DNA of 37,276 nt, taken from assembly GCA_017545045.1 (NCBI GenBank), contig JAFYDA010000087.1, positions 1 to 37,276 of the forward strand, given 5' to 3'. Below the pieces are notes generated by a model. The model did not search any database, was not told the origin of the DNA, and worked only from the letters and a program-made list of their open reading frames with translations. The translations under genes and the position numbers were made by a program. Of this stretch, positions 1-7,233 are shown piece by piece (position 1 is the first letter of the stretch; each line of letters starts with the position of its first letter). Source of the DNA: Prevotella sp. GTDB lineage: Bacteria > Bacteroidota > Bacteroidia > Bacteroidales > Bacteroidaceae.

Positions 1-2
1 GG

Positions 3-449
3 AGTGGTTACCCTGCTGGCGAGAAATCAACGGAAGAAGTATCTACTCCCCTCCCTCACAGGGAGGGGCCGGGGGTGGGTCTGCAGGGTCTGCCGGGGGA
101 GAGCCTTCTTCTTCGTGGCACGACCAACGAATCGGTGACGCTCCAGATTTCTGACCTGTTGTTTATTGAGGCCGTGGGCAACTACGTCAAGGTCAACCAT
201 CTTCGCAACGATCAGGTGCATACCGACATGCTTCGTGCCACCATGAAACAGATGGAGGAAATGTTGCAAGGCTATCCAATGATTGTCCGCTGCCATCGCG
301 CCTTCCTGGTCAATCTTGGTCAGGTAGAACAGATTGTCTCACATTCTGGCTCCACCCAACTGCTCATCAAGCACTGCCACGAGTCACTCCCTGTCTCGCG
401 CAGCAACATGGCGCAGGTCAAGGCTGCGATTAAGCGAGAGGAAAGTTAA
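3..449 (+). CDS. LytTR-domain DNA-binding regulator, 5' end cut by the window
   Basis: The C-terminal ~110 residues match the LytTR DNA-binding fold of AlgR/AgrA-type regulators. Visible blocks are LLFIEAVGNYVKV, the MIVRCHRAFLVNL stretch (CHRAFLVN is typical of the family) and LPVSRSNM near the end. The frame is open back to base 3 with no stop, so the true start is probably outside the window. A GTG at 75 could start a 124-residue form, but it lies inside a palindromic repeat and leaves no N-terminal domain. In Bacteroidota, LytTR domains commonly sit behind a receiver domain or a small membrane domain; neither is visible here. The residues just before the LytTR domain (about codons 14-28) are encoded by a GC-rich palindrome that is unlike the rest of the gene. 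The target genes cannot be inferred. Confidence 0.8.
   Translation, partial: SGYPAGEKSTEEVSTPLPHREGPGVGLQGLPGESLLLRGTTNESVTLQISDLLFIEAVGNYVKVNHLRNDQVHTDMLRATMKQMEEMLQGYPMIVRCHRAFLVNLGQVEQIVSHSGSTQLLIKHCHESLPVSRSNMAQVKAAIKREES
43..86. repeat. GC-rich palindromic repeat inside the LytTR reading frame
   Basis: CCCCTCCCT (48-56) and AGGGAGGGG (60-68) form a perfect 9-bp stem with a 3-nt loop, followed by a G-rich tail (71-80). From memory, similar CCCTCCCT...GGGAGGGG...GGGTGGGT elements occur as scattered repeats in Bacteroidota genomes. Here the element is read through in frame, contributing residues such as TPLPHREGPGVG to the linker. Confidence 0.7.
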
Positions 450-589
450 GTTCGCTTTCCTCGTCCTCGGTGATGACAGCCGAGCAGCAGATGCGCTTGC
501 CGTCTTCACCAATAGGCAGCGGGCGCTGGAGCCATAGAAAATTCTTATTAAAACATCGGAAAAAGTATGTAAAAATGGAGAGATTTTAC

Positions 590-597
590 TATCTTTG
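590..597 (+). promoter_or_regulatory. Bacteroidota -7 box (TATCTTTG) for the hydrolase gene
   Basis: TATCTTTG matches the TAnnTTTG -7 consensus of the Bacteroidota primary sigma factor and is followed by CAC. It lies 40 nt before the ATG at 638. No TTTG is seen at the expected -33 position. Confidence 0.7.
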
Positions 598-637
598 CAC
601 TCACAATTAACAAATGTTTGTTTTAAGATAGATAGAA

Positions 638-1693
638 ATGAAGAAATTGTTCATGACAGCGATGATGGTCGCTATGAGTATGGGAATGTATGCCCAGACA
701 GTTCAGAGACAAGTAGTGGAAGAAGGCGGCACAGGCCCGTTCAAGTCGGAGGTTGTAGGTGATGCTTCCTGCACAGGCTTTACGGTGTATCGTCCACAAA
801 ACCTGAAAGAAGTGGTAGCAAAGCAGGGAGCCCTGCCTGTGATTGTCTATGCCAATGGTGCCTGTTTCAACAACAATGTGGAGATGCGCCTGCTGCTGAG
901 CGAGGTGGCTTCCTACGGTTATGTGGCAGCGGCCATCGGTCCGTACGACGAGGCTGACGTGATGGCACAGTGGCGTGGCGTGCTGAAGGCTGCCTATCCC
1001 GACACGAAGGGCGACGTCATCATGGCTAATGGCGAGAAGATTCTGCCCATGACGGCTGAGGAGAAAAAGGCTCAGCAGGAGGAGCAGGCCAAGCAGCGTG
1101 CGGAGGCCGCCAAGAAAGCCAAGAAGAATAAGAAACAGGCTCAGCCTGCCGCCCCGCAGTTCAGCACCTATCCCAAGATGCTGTTGGAGGTGCTCGACTG
1201 GCTGACGGAGCAGAATGCCAAGCAGGGTTCTGAATACTACCACTGTCTCGCCCTTGACCACGTGGCTGCCATGGGACAGTCGTGCGGTGGCGCACAAGTG
1301 CTGGGAGTGGCCTACGACCCGCGTATAAAAACCTGCGTGATGCTGAACTCCGGCATCGGCGACATGGAGATGATGGGAACCACAAAGGAGGCACTGAAGA
1401 ACCTTCACACGCCAATGTTCTACATGATTGGCGGCCCTGGCGACATTGCCTACGCCAATGCCCAGAAAGACTATGAGCGCATTGCCGACAACATCCCCGT
1501 GGTGATGCTCAATTCGAAGGACGGTCACAGCGGCACTTATTACGAGAAGTACGGCGGCAACTACGCCAAAGCCGTCGTTAAATGGCTCGACTGGCAGCTG
1601 AAGGGACAGGTAGGGCAGTCCGCACTCTTCCTCGACGATGAATACCTGAAGATGAAGTTCCCCGAGTGGCAGGGTGTCCGTAAGAACTTCTAA
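638..1693 (+). CDS. secreted alpha/beta hydrolase with a Lys/Ala/Gln-rich insertion
   Basis: The 351-residue protein begins with a signal peptide (residues 1-20, cleavage likely after MYA in GMYAQ), so it is probably periplasmic. The fold looks like a dienelactone-hydrolase/PET-hydrolase-type alpha/beta hydrolase. GQSCGG gives a nucleophile at Ser215, GGPGDIAY suggests Asp269 as the acid, and KDGHSG gives His297. An oxyanion-loop-like ANGACFNNN lies near residue 72. Residues 139-170 are a highly charged K/A/Q/E-rich stretch between the first strands and the nucleophile elbow, probably a helical or disordered lid insertion. The ATG at 638 is chosen because it directly starts the signal peptide and lies 40 nt after a clear -7 box. 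Substrate is unknown; an esterase or acyl hydrolase role is inferred from the fold only. It is monocistronic or read through into the next gene, 35 nt downstream. Confidence 0.85.
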   Translation: MKKLFMTAMMVAMSMGMYAQTVQRQVVEEGGTGPFKSEVVGDASCTGFTVYRPQNLKEVVAKQGALPVIVYANGACFNNNVEMRLLLSEVASYGYVAAAIGPYDEADVMAQWRGVLKAAYPDTKGDVIMANGEKILPMTAEEKKAQQEEQAKQRAEAAKKAKKNKKQAQPAAPQFSTYPKMLLEVLDWLTEQNAKQGSEYYHCLALDHVAAMGQSCGGAQVLGVAYDPRIKTCVMLNSGIGDMEMMGTTKEALKNLHTPMFYMIGGPGDIAYANAQKDYERIADNIPVVMLNSKDGHSGTYYEKYGGNYAKAVVKWLDWQLKGQVGQSALFLDDEYLKMKFPEWQGVRKNF

Positions 1694-1728
1694 TCATGCC
1701 AGTGGCGAGACATATAACAAAATAAGAG

Positions 1729-2295
1729 GTGGCGATTCAAGTAACATACAGACGTACAAGCAGGTTGTCGATGCACATCGTAAAGAATGGCGATGTGCAT
1801 GTGTCTGCACCCATCGGAATGCCACGTGAGAAGGTAATGGCACTCATCGATGAGCATAAAGACTGGATCAACGAGGCGAGAAAGAAGACGTATGAGCGTC
1901 AGAAGCAGCGGGCAGAGTTCTACAACAAACTGCCTTTGGCCACTCGCGCCCAAGCCGATGAAGCATTGAAGCGGTTGAAGGCACTGGTGGAGCCGATGAT
2001 GGAACGTCATGCGAAGGAGATGGGAGTTAAGCCAAGCATCGTCTATTACAAGCCCACCATCTCGCGCTGGGGGCAATGTAACGTGAAAGACCGCAGCATC
2101 TGCATCTCTGCCTACGTCCTACTGTTGCCGGAATGGTGCGTCGAACATGTAGTGGTTCACGAACTATGCCACCTCTTGGAACCAAGCCATAACACCCGCT
2201 TCCATGCCCTCATGGACATGTATTTCCCCCGCTGGCGCGAGGCTCGCAAAGAGACTCACAGGATATGCAGGTTGGAAGAGGATGAAGAAGAATAA
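1729..2295 (+). CDS. YgjP/DUF45-type zinc metallopeptidase
   Basis: The 188-residue protein has the YgjP-like (DUF45, M48-related) layout. The N-terminal half resembles the usual R-x-[ST]-x-R-x-S-x-x-I opening (YRRTSRLSMHIVKNG). A conserved RWGQC block lies near residue 113. The zinc motif HELCH is at 144-148 with a probable third ligand His154 in EPSHNTRF. The start is a GTG at 1729; the next ATG (1771) would remove the conserved first strand, so GTG is preferred, with AAGAGG just upstream as a possible ribosome site. There is no signal peptide, so it should be cytosolic. The cellular substrate of this family is not established. It ends 16 nt before a strong hairpin terminator. Confidence 0.85.
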   Translation: MAIQVTYRRTSRLSMHIVKNGDVHVSAPIGMPREKVMALIDEHKDWINEARKKTYERQKQRAEFYNKLPLATRAQADEALKRLKALVEPMMERHAKEMGVKPSIVYYKPTISRWGQCNVKDRSICISAYVLLLPEWCVEHVVVHELCHLLEPSHNTRFHALMDMYFPRWREARKETHRICRLEEDEEE

Positions 2296-2311
2296 AAGAT
2301 TCAGATACGAA

Positions 2312-2342
2312 AAATCCTGTAAGTTGTTTGCTTACAGGATTT
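2312..2342. terminator. 12-bp hairpin between the metallopeptidase gene and tRNA-His
   Basis: AAATCCTGTAAG (2312-2323) and CTTACAGGATTT (2331-2342) are perfect inverse complements with a 7-nt loop. The flanking A/T tracts allow it to terminate transcription from both sides, that is from the plus-strand metallopeptidase gene and the minus-strand tRNA-His. Confidence 0.8.
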
Positions 2343-2348
2343 ACTCGT

Positions 2349-2426
2349 TGGGGTGCCCGGACGGACTCGAACCGTCGACATTCAGAACCACAATCTGACG
2401 CTCTAACCAACTGAACTACGGGCACC
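2349..2426 (-). tRNA. tRNA-His (anticodon GTG)
   Basis: On the minus strand the acceptor stem GTGCCCG pairs with CGGGCAC, the D arm contains GTTCAGTTGGTTAGAGC, the anticodon loop TTGTGGT gives GTG, and the T arm contains GGTTCGAGTCC. The extra G at position -1 (base 2426) opposite C73, which is specific to tRNA-His, is present. The 3' CCA is encoded (2349-2351). Confidence 0.97.
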
Positions 2427-2466
2427 ATTTAAGGAATCAAATGCTTTGCCTTTCGGTTTGCGGGTG

Positions 2467-2498
2467 CAAAGGTACGCATTTTCTTCGATACTGCCAAA
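2467..2498 (-). promoter_or_regulatory. complete Bacteroidota promoter for tRNA-His
   Basis: Read on the minus strand, TTTG (2495-2498) is followed by exactly 20 nt and then TACCTTTG (2467-2474). This is the full -33/-7 promoter of this phylum, ending 40 nt before the tRNA 5' end. Confidence 0.85.
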
Positions 2499-2556
2499 TA
2501 TTTGGGTGATTTTTTGAAATAAATATTTTTGTTGAAATAAAATGTTGCGAAATTTA

Positions 2557-3333
2557 TTATCGTAGTTGAGTTTTGTTCGTTACGACAGCCTGCCGCATTT
2601 CTTTCAGGAGGTCGCTGGCGAAGATAAAATCTGTGAGGCGCTTGTTGGTTGAGCCCATGATGTCTTCCGAGACGCCCTGCCATTCCTTGTGACCTTCGTA
2701 AATAAAGATGATGTTCTCGCCAATGCCCATGACGGAGTTCATGTCGTGGGTGTTGATGATGGTGGTGATGTCGTACTCCTGTGTAATGCCGTGTAGCAGA
2801 TCGTCGATGACGAGGCTTGTTTTGGGGTCGAGACCGGAGTTGGGCTCGTCGCAGAAGAGATATTTGGGGTTCATGACAATGGCGCGGGCGATAGCGACGC
2901 GTTTCTGCATGCCACCGGAAATTTCACCAGGGAACTTATCTTCGGCACCTACGAGGTTGACGCGGTCGAGACATTCCATTGCTCGCTTCTGACGGTCGCG
3001 CAGAGTCATGGACGAGAACATGTCAAGTGGAAACATGACGTTTTCCAAAACGGTGAGCGAGTCGAAGAGGGCAGCCGACTGGAAGATCATGCCCATCTCA
3101 CGCCGCATGTGGATTTTCTCCTGCTTTGACATTCTTACGAAGTCTCGTCCGTCGTACAGTATTTGTCCTGATGTGGGCTCGAATAGTCCGACGAGGTTTT
3201 TCATCAGCACGGTCTTGCCGCTACCGCTTTGGCCGATGATGAGATTAGTCTTGCCGTCTTCGAAGATAGTACTGATGTCTTTCAGCACTTCACGGCCGTC
3301 AAAACTCTTGTATAGGTTCTTGACTTCAATCAT
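2557..3333 (-). CDS. mlaF: ABC transporter ATPase of an Mla-type lipid transporter
   Basis: The 258-residue ATPase has Walker A GQSGSGKT (34-41), Q-loop around MGMIFQ, signature SGGMQKR (139-145), Walker B YLFCDEP (158-164) and an H-loop in NTHDM. The sequence style (MIEVKNLYKSFDGREVLKDI; SGGMQKRVAIARA) fits MlaF, the ATPase of the system that moves phospholipids between inner and outer membrane. The assignment is strengthened by the MlaE permease directly upstream; the genes overlap by 4 nt (ATGA), which implies translational coupling. The substrate-binding MlaD-type protein is not in the window. The direction of lipid movement in Bacteroidota is not established by the sequence. It would act on the cytosolic face of the inner membrane. 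Confidence 0.9.
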   Translation of the reverse strand: MIEVKNLYKSFDGREVLKDISTIFEDGKTNLIIGQSGSGKTVLMKNLVGLFEPTSGQILYDGRDFVRMSKQEKIHMRREMGMIFQSAALFDSLTVLENVMFPLDMFSSMTLRDRQKRAMECLDRVNLVGAEDKFPGEISGGMQKRVAIARAIVMNPKYLFCDEPNSGLDPKTSLVIDDLLHGITQEYDITTIINTHDMNSVMGIGENIIFIYEGHKEWQGVSEDIMGSTNKRLTDFIFASDLLKEMRQAVVTNKTQLR

Positions 3334-4076
3334 GACAGTAACTGTGTTAAGAATACGTCGGAGAACAGTATCAGTACGCTGGAGGAAACCACGGCGTCCG
3401 TAGAGGCCTTGCCTACATTGACGGAGCCTCCTTCAACAGTATATCCGAAAAAGGCTGGCACGCTGCTGATGATAAAAGCGAAAAACTGGCTCTTGATAAT
3501 GCTCATCCACATGAACCAGGGAATAAAAGTGTGCTGTAGGCCTAATGTCAGGTCATCGGGTGTGATGATATGCATACCATAGGCTGTGAAGTAGGCTCCC
3601 ACGACACCCATCGCGCTGGAGAAGATGACCAGGGCAGGCATGATAGTAAGCATGCCGAGAATCTTAGGCAGAATCAGGTAGCATGCCGAATTAATTCCCA
3701 TGATGTCGAGGGCGTCTATCTGTTGTGTCACACGCATGGTACCCAGCTCGGAGGCAATGTTTGATCCTACCTTGCCAGCAAGGATGAGGCACATGATACT
3801 AGACGAGAATTCCAGGAGCATAATCTCACGCGTAGTGTAACCTGCCACCCACCGAGGCATCCATGGAGACTCAATGTTGACCTTCATCTGGATACAGATG
3901 ACCGCTCCGATGAAGAAGGAGATAAGCAACACGATACCGATGGAATTGACGCCCAGTTGAGCCATCTCCTTGACATATTGTTTCCAGAACATCCGGAAAC
4001 GTTCTGGAAAGGAAAATGTCTTGCCCATCAGCATGACGTAACGACCTAAGGTGGTCAGCCATTTCTGTAAAAGCAT
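3330..4076 (-). CDS. mlaE: MlaE-type phospholipid transporter permease
   Basis: This 248-residue integral membrane protein has the MlaE (MlaE/YrbE, DUF140) pattern: an amphipathic N-terminus, then a first long hydrophobic segment (VNSIGIVLLISFFIGAVI), the conserved TREIMLLEFSS and AGKVGSNIASELGTMRVTQQ blocks, and further membrane helices to the C-terminus. I place the start at the ATG at 4076 rather than at an ATG 60 nt upstream, because the -7 box TACCTTTG lies inside that extra segment and the 248-residue form agrees with the family. It overlaps the ATPase gene by 4 nt, forming a two-gene unit that shares a divergent upstream region with lptB. Confidence 0.9.
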   Translation of the reverse strand: MLLQKWLTTLGRYVMLMGKTFSFPERFRMFWKQYVKEMAQLGVNSIGIVLLISFFIGAVICIQMKVNIESPWMPRWVAGYTTREIMLLEFSSSIMCLILAGKVGSNIASELGTMRVTQQIDALDIMGINSACYLILPKILGMLTIMPALVIFSSAMGVVGAYFTAYGMHIITPDDLTLGLQHTFIPWFMWMSIIKSQFFAFIISSVPAFFGYTVEGGSVNVGKASTDAVVSSSVLILFSDVFLTQLLS

Positions 4077-4099
4077 TCTTCTTGTTTGTGATTTGGATG

Positions 4100-4107
4100 C
4101 AAAGGTA
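4100..4107 (-). promoter_or_regulatory. -7 box (TACCTTTG) for mlaE-mlaF
   Basis: TACCTTTG on the minus strand lies 23 nt before the chosen mlaE start. The TTTG -33 element is absent at the normal spacing. The upstream side is a tract of repeated TTTCTCAT units shared with the divergent lptB promoter. Confidence 0.75.
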
Positions 4108-4151
4108 AGCAAAATTTCTCGTTTCTCATTTCTCATTTCTTATTTTTTTTG

Positions 4152-4159
4152 TATCTTTG
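4152..4159 (+). promoter_or_regulatory. -7 box (TATCTTTG) for lptB
   Basis: TATCTTTG followed by CAC lies 19 nt before the lptB ATG at 4179, giving a leader of only about 10-15 nt. No canonical -33 TTTG is present. Confidence 0.75.
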
Positions 4160-4178
4160 CACGCAAATAACGAAATTT

Positions 4179-4985
4179 ATGGAAGAAGAAAGCATTGTAC
4201 TGCGTGCCGAAGGACTTGTCAAGCGCTATGGTAAACGGACGGTGGTGAATGATGTCAATTTCAATGTCCGTCAGGGTGAAATCGTAGGTCTTTTAGGACC
4301 CAACGGTGCGGGAAAGACTACCTCGTTCTATATGACGACAGGGCTGATAGTGCCTAATGGCGGCCACATCTTTCTGGGTGAACAGGAGGTGACGGACTTC
4401 CCTGTCTACAAACGAGCCCGTGCCGGCATTGGCTATCTGGCACAGGAGGCTTCCGTGTTCCGTAAGATGTCGGTTGAGGATAATATCCTGTCGGTGCTGG
4501 AAATGACAGGCAAACCGCGAGACTATCAGCGCAACAAGTTGGAAGAACTCATCAGGGAATTCCGGTTGGGCAAGGTTCGCAAGAACAAGGGTGACCAGTT
4601 GTCGGGTGGTGAACGTCGTCGTACGGAGATTGCCCGCTGTCTGGCTATCGAGCCGAAATTCATCATGCTTGATGAACCGTTTGCAGGTGTCGACCCGATT
4701 GCCGTGGAGGACATCCAGCATATTGTGTGGCGTCTGAAATACCGGAACATAGGCATTCTCATCACCGATCATAATGTTCATGAGACACTGAACATTACCG
4801 ACCGTGCCTATTTGCTTTTTGAGGGACGTATCTTGTTTAAGGGAAAGCCTGAGGAATTGGCGGAAAATCCTATTGTACGCGAGAAATATCTTGGCTCTAA
4901 CTTTGTATTGCAAAAAAAGGATTTCCAACTTCTTGATGAGGAGAAGCGTCGTAAGGAGGCAGAGGAAGACGTTAATAATTCATAA
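4179..4985 (+). CDS. lptB: LPS export ABC transporter ATP-binding protein LptB
   Basis: The 268-residue ATPase has Walker A GPNGAGKT (40-47), signature [15 protein letters not shown], Walker [14 protein letters not shown] and the [11 protein letters not shown]-loop. [14 protein letters not shown] and DHNVHETL are characteristic of LptB, which powers LPS extraction by LptFG from the inner membrane. It is about 25 residues longer than E. coli LptB because of a charged C-terminal tail (after FVLQ; rich in K, E, R and D). The ATG at 4179 is chosen over an upstream in-frame start because the promoter box occupies 4152-4159. Its divergent neighbour is the MlaE/F lipid transporter. LptFG and LptC genes are not in the window; the OstA-like gene at 15161 may be a downstream partner. 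Confidence 0.92.
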   Translation: MEEESIVLRAEGLVKRYGKRTVVNDVNFNVRQGEIVGLLGPNGAGKTTSFYMTTGLIVPNGGHIFLGEQEVTDFPVYKRARAGIGYLAQEASVFRKMSVEDNILSVLEMTGKPRDYQRNKLEELIREFRLGKVRKNKGDQLSGGERRRTEIARCLAIEPKFIMLDEPFAGVDPIAVEDIQHIVWRLKYRNIGILITDHNVHETLNITDRAYLLFEGRILFKGKPEELAENPIVREKYLGSNFVLQKKDFQLLDEEKRRKEAEEDVNNS

Positions 4986-5014
4986 TGAATAACAGATAAT
5001 TGACAAATATTGTG

Positions 5015-5022
5015 TACCTTTG
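5015..5022 (+). promoter_or_regulatory. -7 box (TACCTTTG) for tig
   Basis: TACCTTTG followed by CACCCC lies 43 nt before the trigger factor ATG. A TTGACA at 5000-5005 is too close to act as the -33 element. Confidence 0.7.
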
Positions 5023-5065
5023 CACCCCAAAATTTGAATATAATTAAATAAGGTATAAGAAAAAT

Positions 5066-6424
5066 ATGAACATTACGTTTGAAAACCCTGACAAAGTGAA
5101 TGGCTTGTTGACCATCACAGTTGAGAAGGAAGACTATCAGGAAAAGGTCGAGAAGACTTTGAAGGACTATCGTAAGCGTGCACAGGTGCCTGGCTTCCGT
5201 CCGGGCATGGTGCCTATGGGCATGATTAAGAAGCAGTATGGAATGGCTGTCAAGGTGGATGAGGTTAATCGCCTGTTAGGTGAAAAACTGATGGAATATA
5301 TCCGCGAGAACAACATTCAGATGCTTGGCGAACCATTGGCCAGTGAGAAACAGGAACCACAGGACTTGGAAAAGGATGGCCCTTTCACATTTATGTTCGA
5401 TATTGCAGTGGCTCCAGAATTCAAGGCAGAACTCTCTGACCGCGACAAGATAGACTATTACACCATCAAGGTGGACGATAAGCTGATTGACGACCAAGTG
5501 CAGATGTATGCCCAGCAGGCTGGCGAGTTCCAGAAAGCAGACAAGTTCAGTGGCAATGACACGTTGACAGGTGATCTGCGCCAGTTGGACGAGAAGGGCA
5601 ATACTCTGGAGGGCGGCATCACTACTGATAGTGGTATGATCATGCCTGCCTATATTAAAGAGGAGGCACAGCGTAAGTTGTTCGACGGCTGCAAGCCTGG
5701 TGATATTATCACCTTCAATCCCAAGAAAGCCTATCCTGATAATGATGCAGAGGTTGCTGCATTGTTGAAGGTTGACAAGGAGCAGGTAAAAGACCTTGCC
5801 AGTGACTTCAGCTATCAGGTGACGGAGATTCGTCACTTCCAGCCCGCAGAGGTGAACCAGGCTTTGTTCGACCGTGTGTTTGGAGAGGGATCTGTTAATA
5901 GTGAGAAGGAGTTTCGCCAGAAGATAGCCGACTCTATTCAGGCCCAGCTTGTTCAGAACAGTGACTACAAGTTCCTGCTCGACCTGCGTGAACACATGGA
6001 GAAGAAAGTCGGCAAACTGGAGTTCCCAGAGGCACTTTTGAAGAAGGTGATGCTTAATAATAATAAGGATAAAAGTGCTGACTATGTGGAGAAGAACTTC
6101 GAAGGCAGTATTAAGGAACTGGCTTGGCACCTCATCAAAGAGCAGTTGGTGGCAGCTCAGGAAATCAAGGTTGAGGAAGCCGACTTGAAAGCGATTGCCA
6201 GGGAGGCTGTCCGTCAACAGTTTGCCCAGTATGGCATGTCCAATGTGCCTGATGACGTGCTCGATAATTATGCAGCAGAGCAGCTTAAGAAGCGTGAGAA
6301 CGTAGACAACTATGTAGATCGTGCCGTTGACCATCAGCTCGTTCAGAAGTATAAGACTATCGTAAATTTGAATGAAAAGACCGTCACTTTGGACGAATTC
6401 AATAAGTTAATGCAGGCTAAATAG
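5066..6424 (+). CDS. tig: trigger factor (ribosome-associated chaperone)
   Basis: The 452-residue protein has the family's ribosome-docking signature near residue 45 (VPGFRPGMVPMGMIKKQYG), a middle region matching the FKBP-like insert (about 150-250, with the divergent sequence usual in Bacteroidota) and a long helical C-terminal cradle. Length is close to the ~430-450 of other trigger factors. It binds nascent chains at the ribosome exit tunnel and may have prolyl isomerase activity. It has its own promoter box and a hairpin after its stop, yet is followed by clpP-clpX, the classic tig-clpP-clpX order, here separated by a new promoter. The start ATG follows an A-rich leader with no Shine-Dalgarno sequence. 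Confidence 0.95.
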   Translation: MNITFENPDKVNGLLTITVEKEDYQEKVEKTLKDYRKRAQVPGFRPGMVPMGMIKKQYGMAVKVDEVNRLLGEKLMEYIRENNIQMLGEPLASEKQEPQDLEKDGPFTFMFDIAVAPEFKAELSDRDKIDYYTIKVDDKLIDDQVQMYAQQAGEFQKADKFSGNDTLTGDLRQLDEKGNTLEGGITTDSGMIMPAYIKEEAQRKLFDGCKPGDIITFNPKKAYPDNDAEVAALLKVDKEQVKDLASDFSYQVTEIRHFQPAEVNQALFDRVFGEGSVNSEKEFRQKIADSIQAQLVQNSDYKFLLDLREHMEKKVGKLEFPEALLKKVMLNNNKDKSADYVEKNFEGSIKELAWHLIKEQLVAAQEIKVEEADLKAIAREAVRQQFAQYGMSNVPDDVLDNYAAEQLKKRENVDNYVDRAVDHQLVQKYKTIVNLNEKTVTLDEFNKLMQAK

Positions 6425-6427
6425 GCA

Positions 6428-6466
6428 TTTTTTGCTTTTTTAGCAAAAAAAACGCAATTTTTTTGC
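6428..6466 (+). terminator. tig terminator region with alternative hairpins
   Basis: Three arms lie in a row: TTTTTTGC (6428-6435), GCAAAAAAAA (6443-6452) and TTTTTTTGC (6458-6466). The middle arm can pair with either outer arm. The first pairing (6428-6436 with 6442-6450) is the probable terminator after trigger factor; the second could act on the opposite strand or as an antiterminator. Confidence 0.55.
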
Positions 6467-6487
6467 AAGGTTATCGACTTTTTTCCT

Positions 6488-6495
6488 TATCTTTG
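6488..6495 (+). promoter_or_regulatory. -7 box (TATCTTTG) for clpP-clpX-recQ
   Basis: TATCTTTG lies 63 nt before the clpP start. A TTTG at 6462-6465 is 22 nt upstream, slightly longer than the usual 19-21 spacing, and overlaps the last arm of the tig hairpin. Confidence 0.65.
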
Positions 6496-6558
6496 TAACT
6501 CACAACAGGTAGGAAAAGGGTCGATAACTCTTTCATATGCCTGAAAATGAAGTAGAAC

Positions 6559-7224
6559 ATGATGAATGATTTTAGGAAATATGCTACCAAGCATTTAGGA
6601 ATGGACGGCCTCACACTTGACGAGGTGATGAAAGTGCAGTCTCAGTATTTGAACCCATATATCTTGGAAGAGCGTCAACTCAACGTGACGCAAATGGACG
6701 TGTTCAGTCGGTTGATGATGGACCGTATCATATTCCTTGGTACGCAGATAGACGATTATACGGCCAATACATTACAGGCCCAGCTGCTTTATCTTGACTC
6801 GGTTGATTCGGGTAAGGATATTTCTATCTATATCAACTCACCTGGTGGAAGTGTTACTGCCGGACTCGGCATCTACGACACCATGCAGTTCATTTCAAGT
6901 GACGTGGCTACCATCTGTACAGGCATGGCTGCCTCCATGGGCGCTGTCCTGCTGGTGGCCGGTCAAGAGGGGAAACGCTCGGCGCTGCCCCATAGCCGTG
7001 TGATGATCCACCAGCCGTTAGGCGGCGTTCAGGGACAGGCCTCTGACATAGAGATTGAGGCAAAAGAGATTCTGAAGTTCAAGAAGGAACTTTACGCGAT
7101 TATCTCAGAACATTCTCACACTTCCTATGAGAAAGTGTATGCCGACTCTGACCGTAACTATTGGATGACTGCGGCAGAGGCCAAGGAGTATGGAATGATA
7201 GACAGAGTGCTGGAAAGGAAGTAA
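6559..7224 (+). CDS. clpP: ATP-dependent Clp protease proteolytic subunit
   Basis: The 221-residue serine protease shows the ClpP catalytic triad: Ser126 in GMAASMGAVL, His151 in RVMIHQPLGG and Asp196 in YADSDRN (numbered from the ATG at 6559). INSPGGSVTAG is the conserved strand that binds substrate. The first ~25 residues (MMNDFRKYATKHLGM) may form a propeptide; a second ATG immediately follows the first (6562), so the exact start is uncertain by one codon. ClpP forms a 14-mer and degrades substrates unfolded by ClpX, whose gene begins 9 nt downstream, so both are made from one transcript. Confidence 0.96.
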   Translation: MMNDFRKYATKHLGMDGLTLDEVMKVQSQYLNPYILEERQLNVTQMDVFSRLMMDRIIFLGTQIDDYTANTLQAQLLYLDSVDSGKDISIYINSPGGSVTAGLGIYDTMQFISSDVATICTGMAASMGAVLLVAGQEGKRSALPHSRVMIHQPLGGVQGQASDIEIEAKEILKFKKELYAIISEHSHTSYEKVYADSDRNYWMTAAEAKEYGMIDRVLERK

Positions 7225-7233
7225 GAGGGACGA

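Noticed and set aside
5000-5005. TTGACA as a sigma-70-type -35 box for tig
   Set aside because: It is only 9 nt before the TACCTTTG box; Bacteroidota promoters do not use TTGACA and the spacing is wrong for any known holoenzyme.
5276-6334. 352-codon minus-strand open frame opposite trigger factor
   Set aside because: It is composed of Leu/His/Val-rich shadow sequence and conflicts with a complete trigger factor gene.
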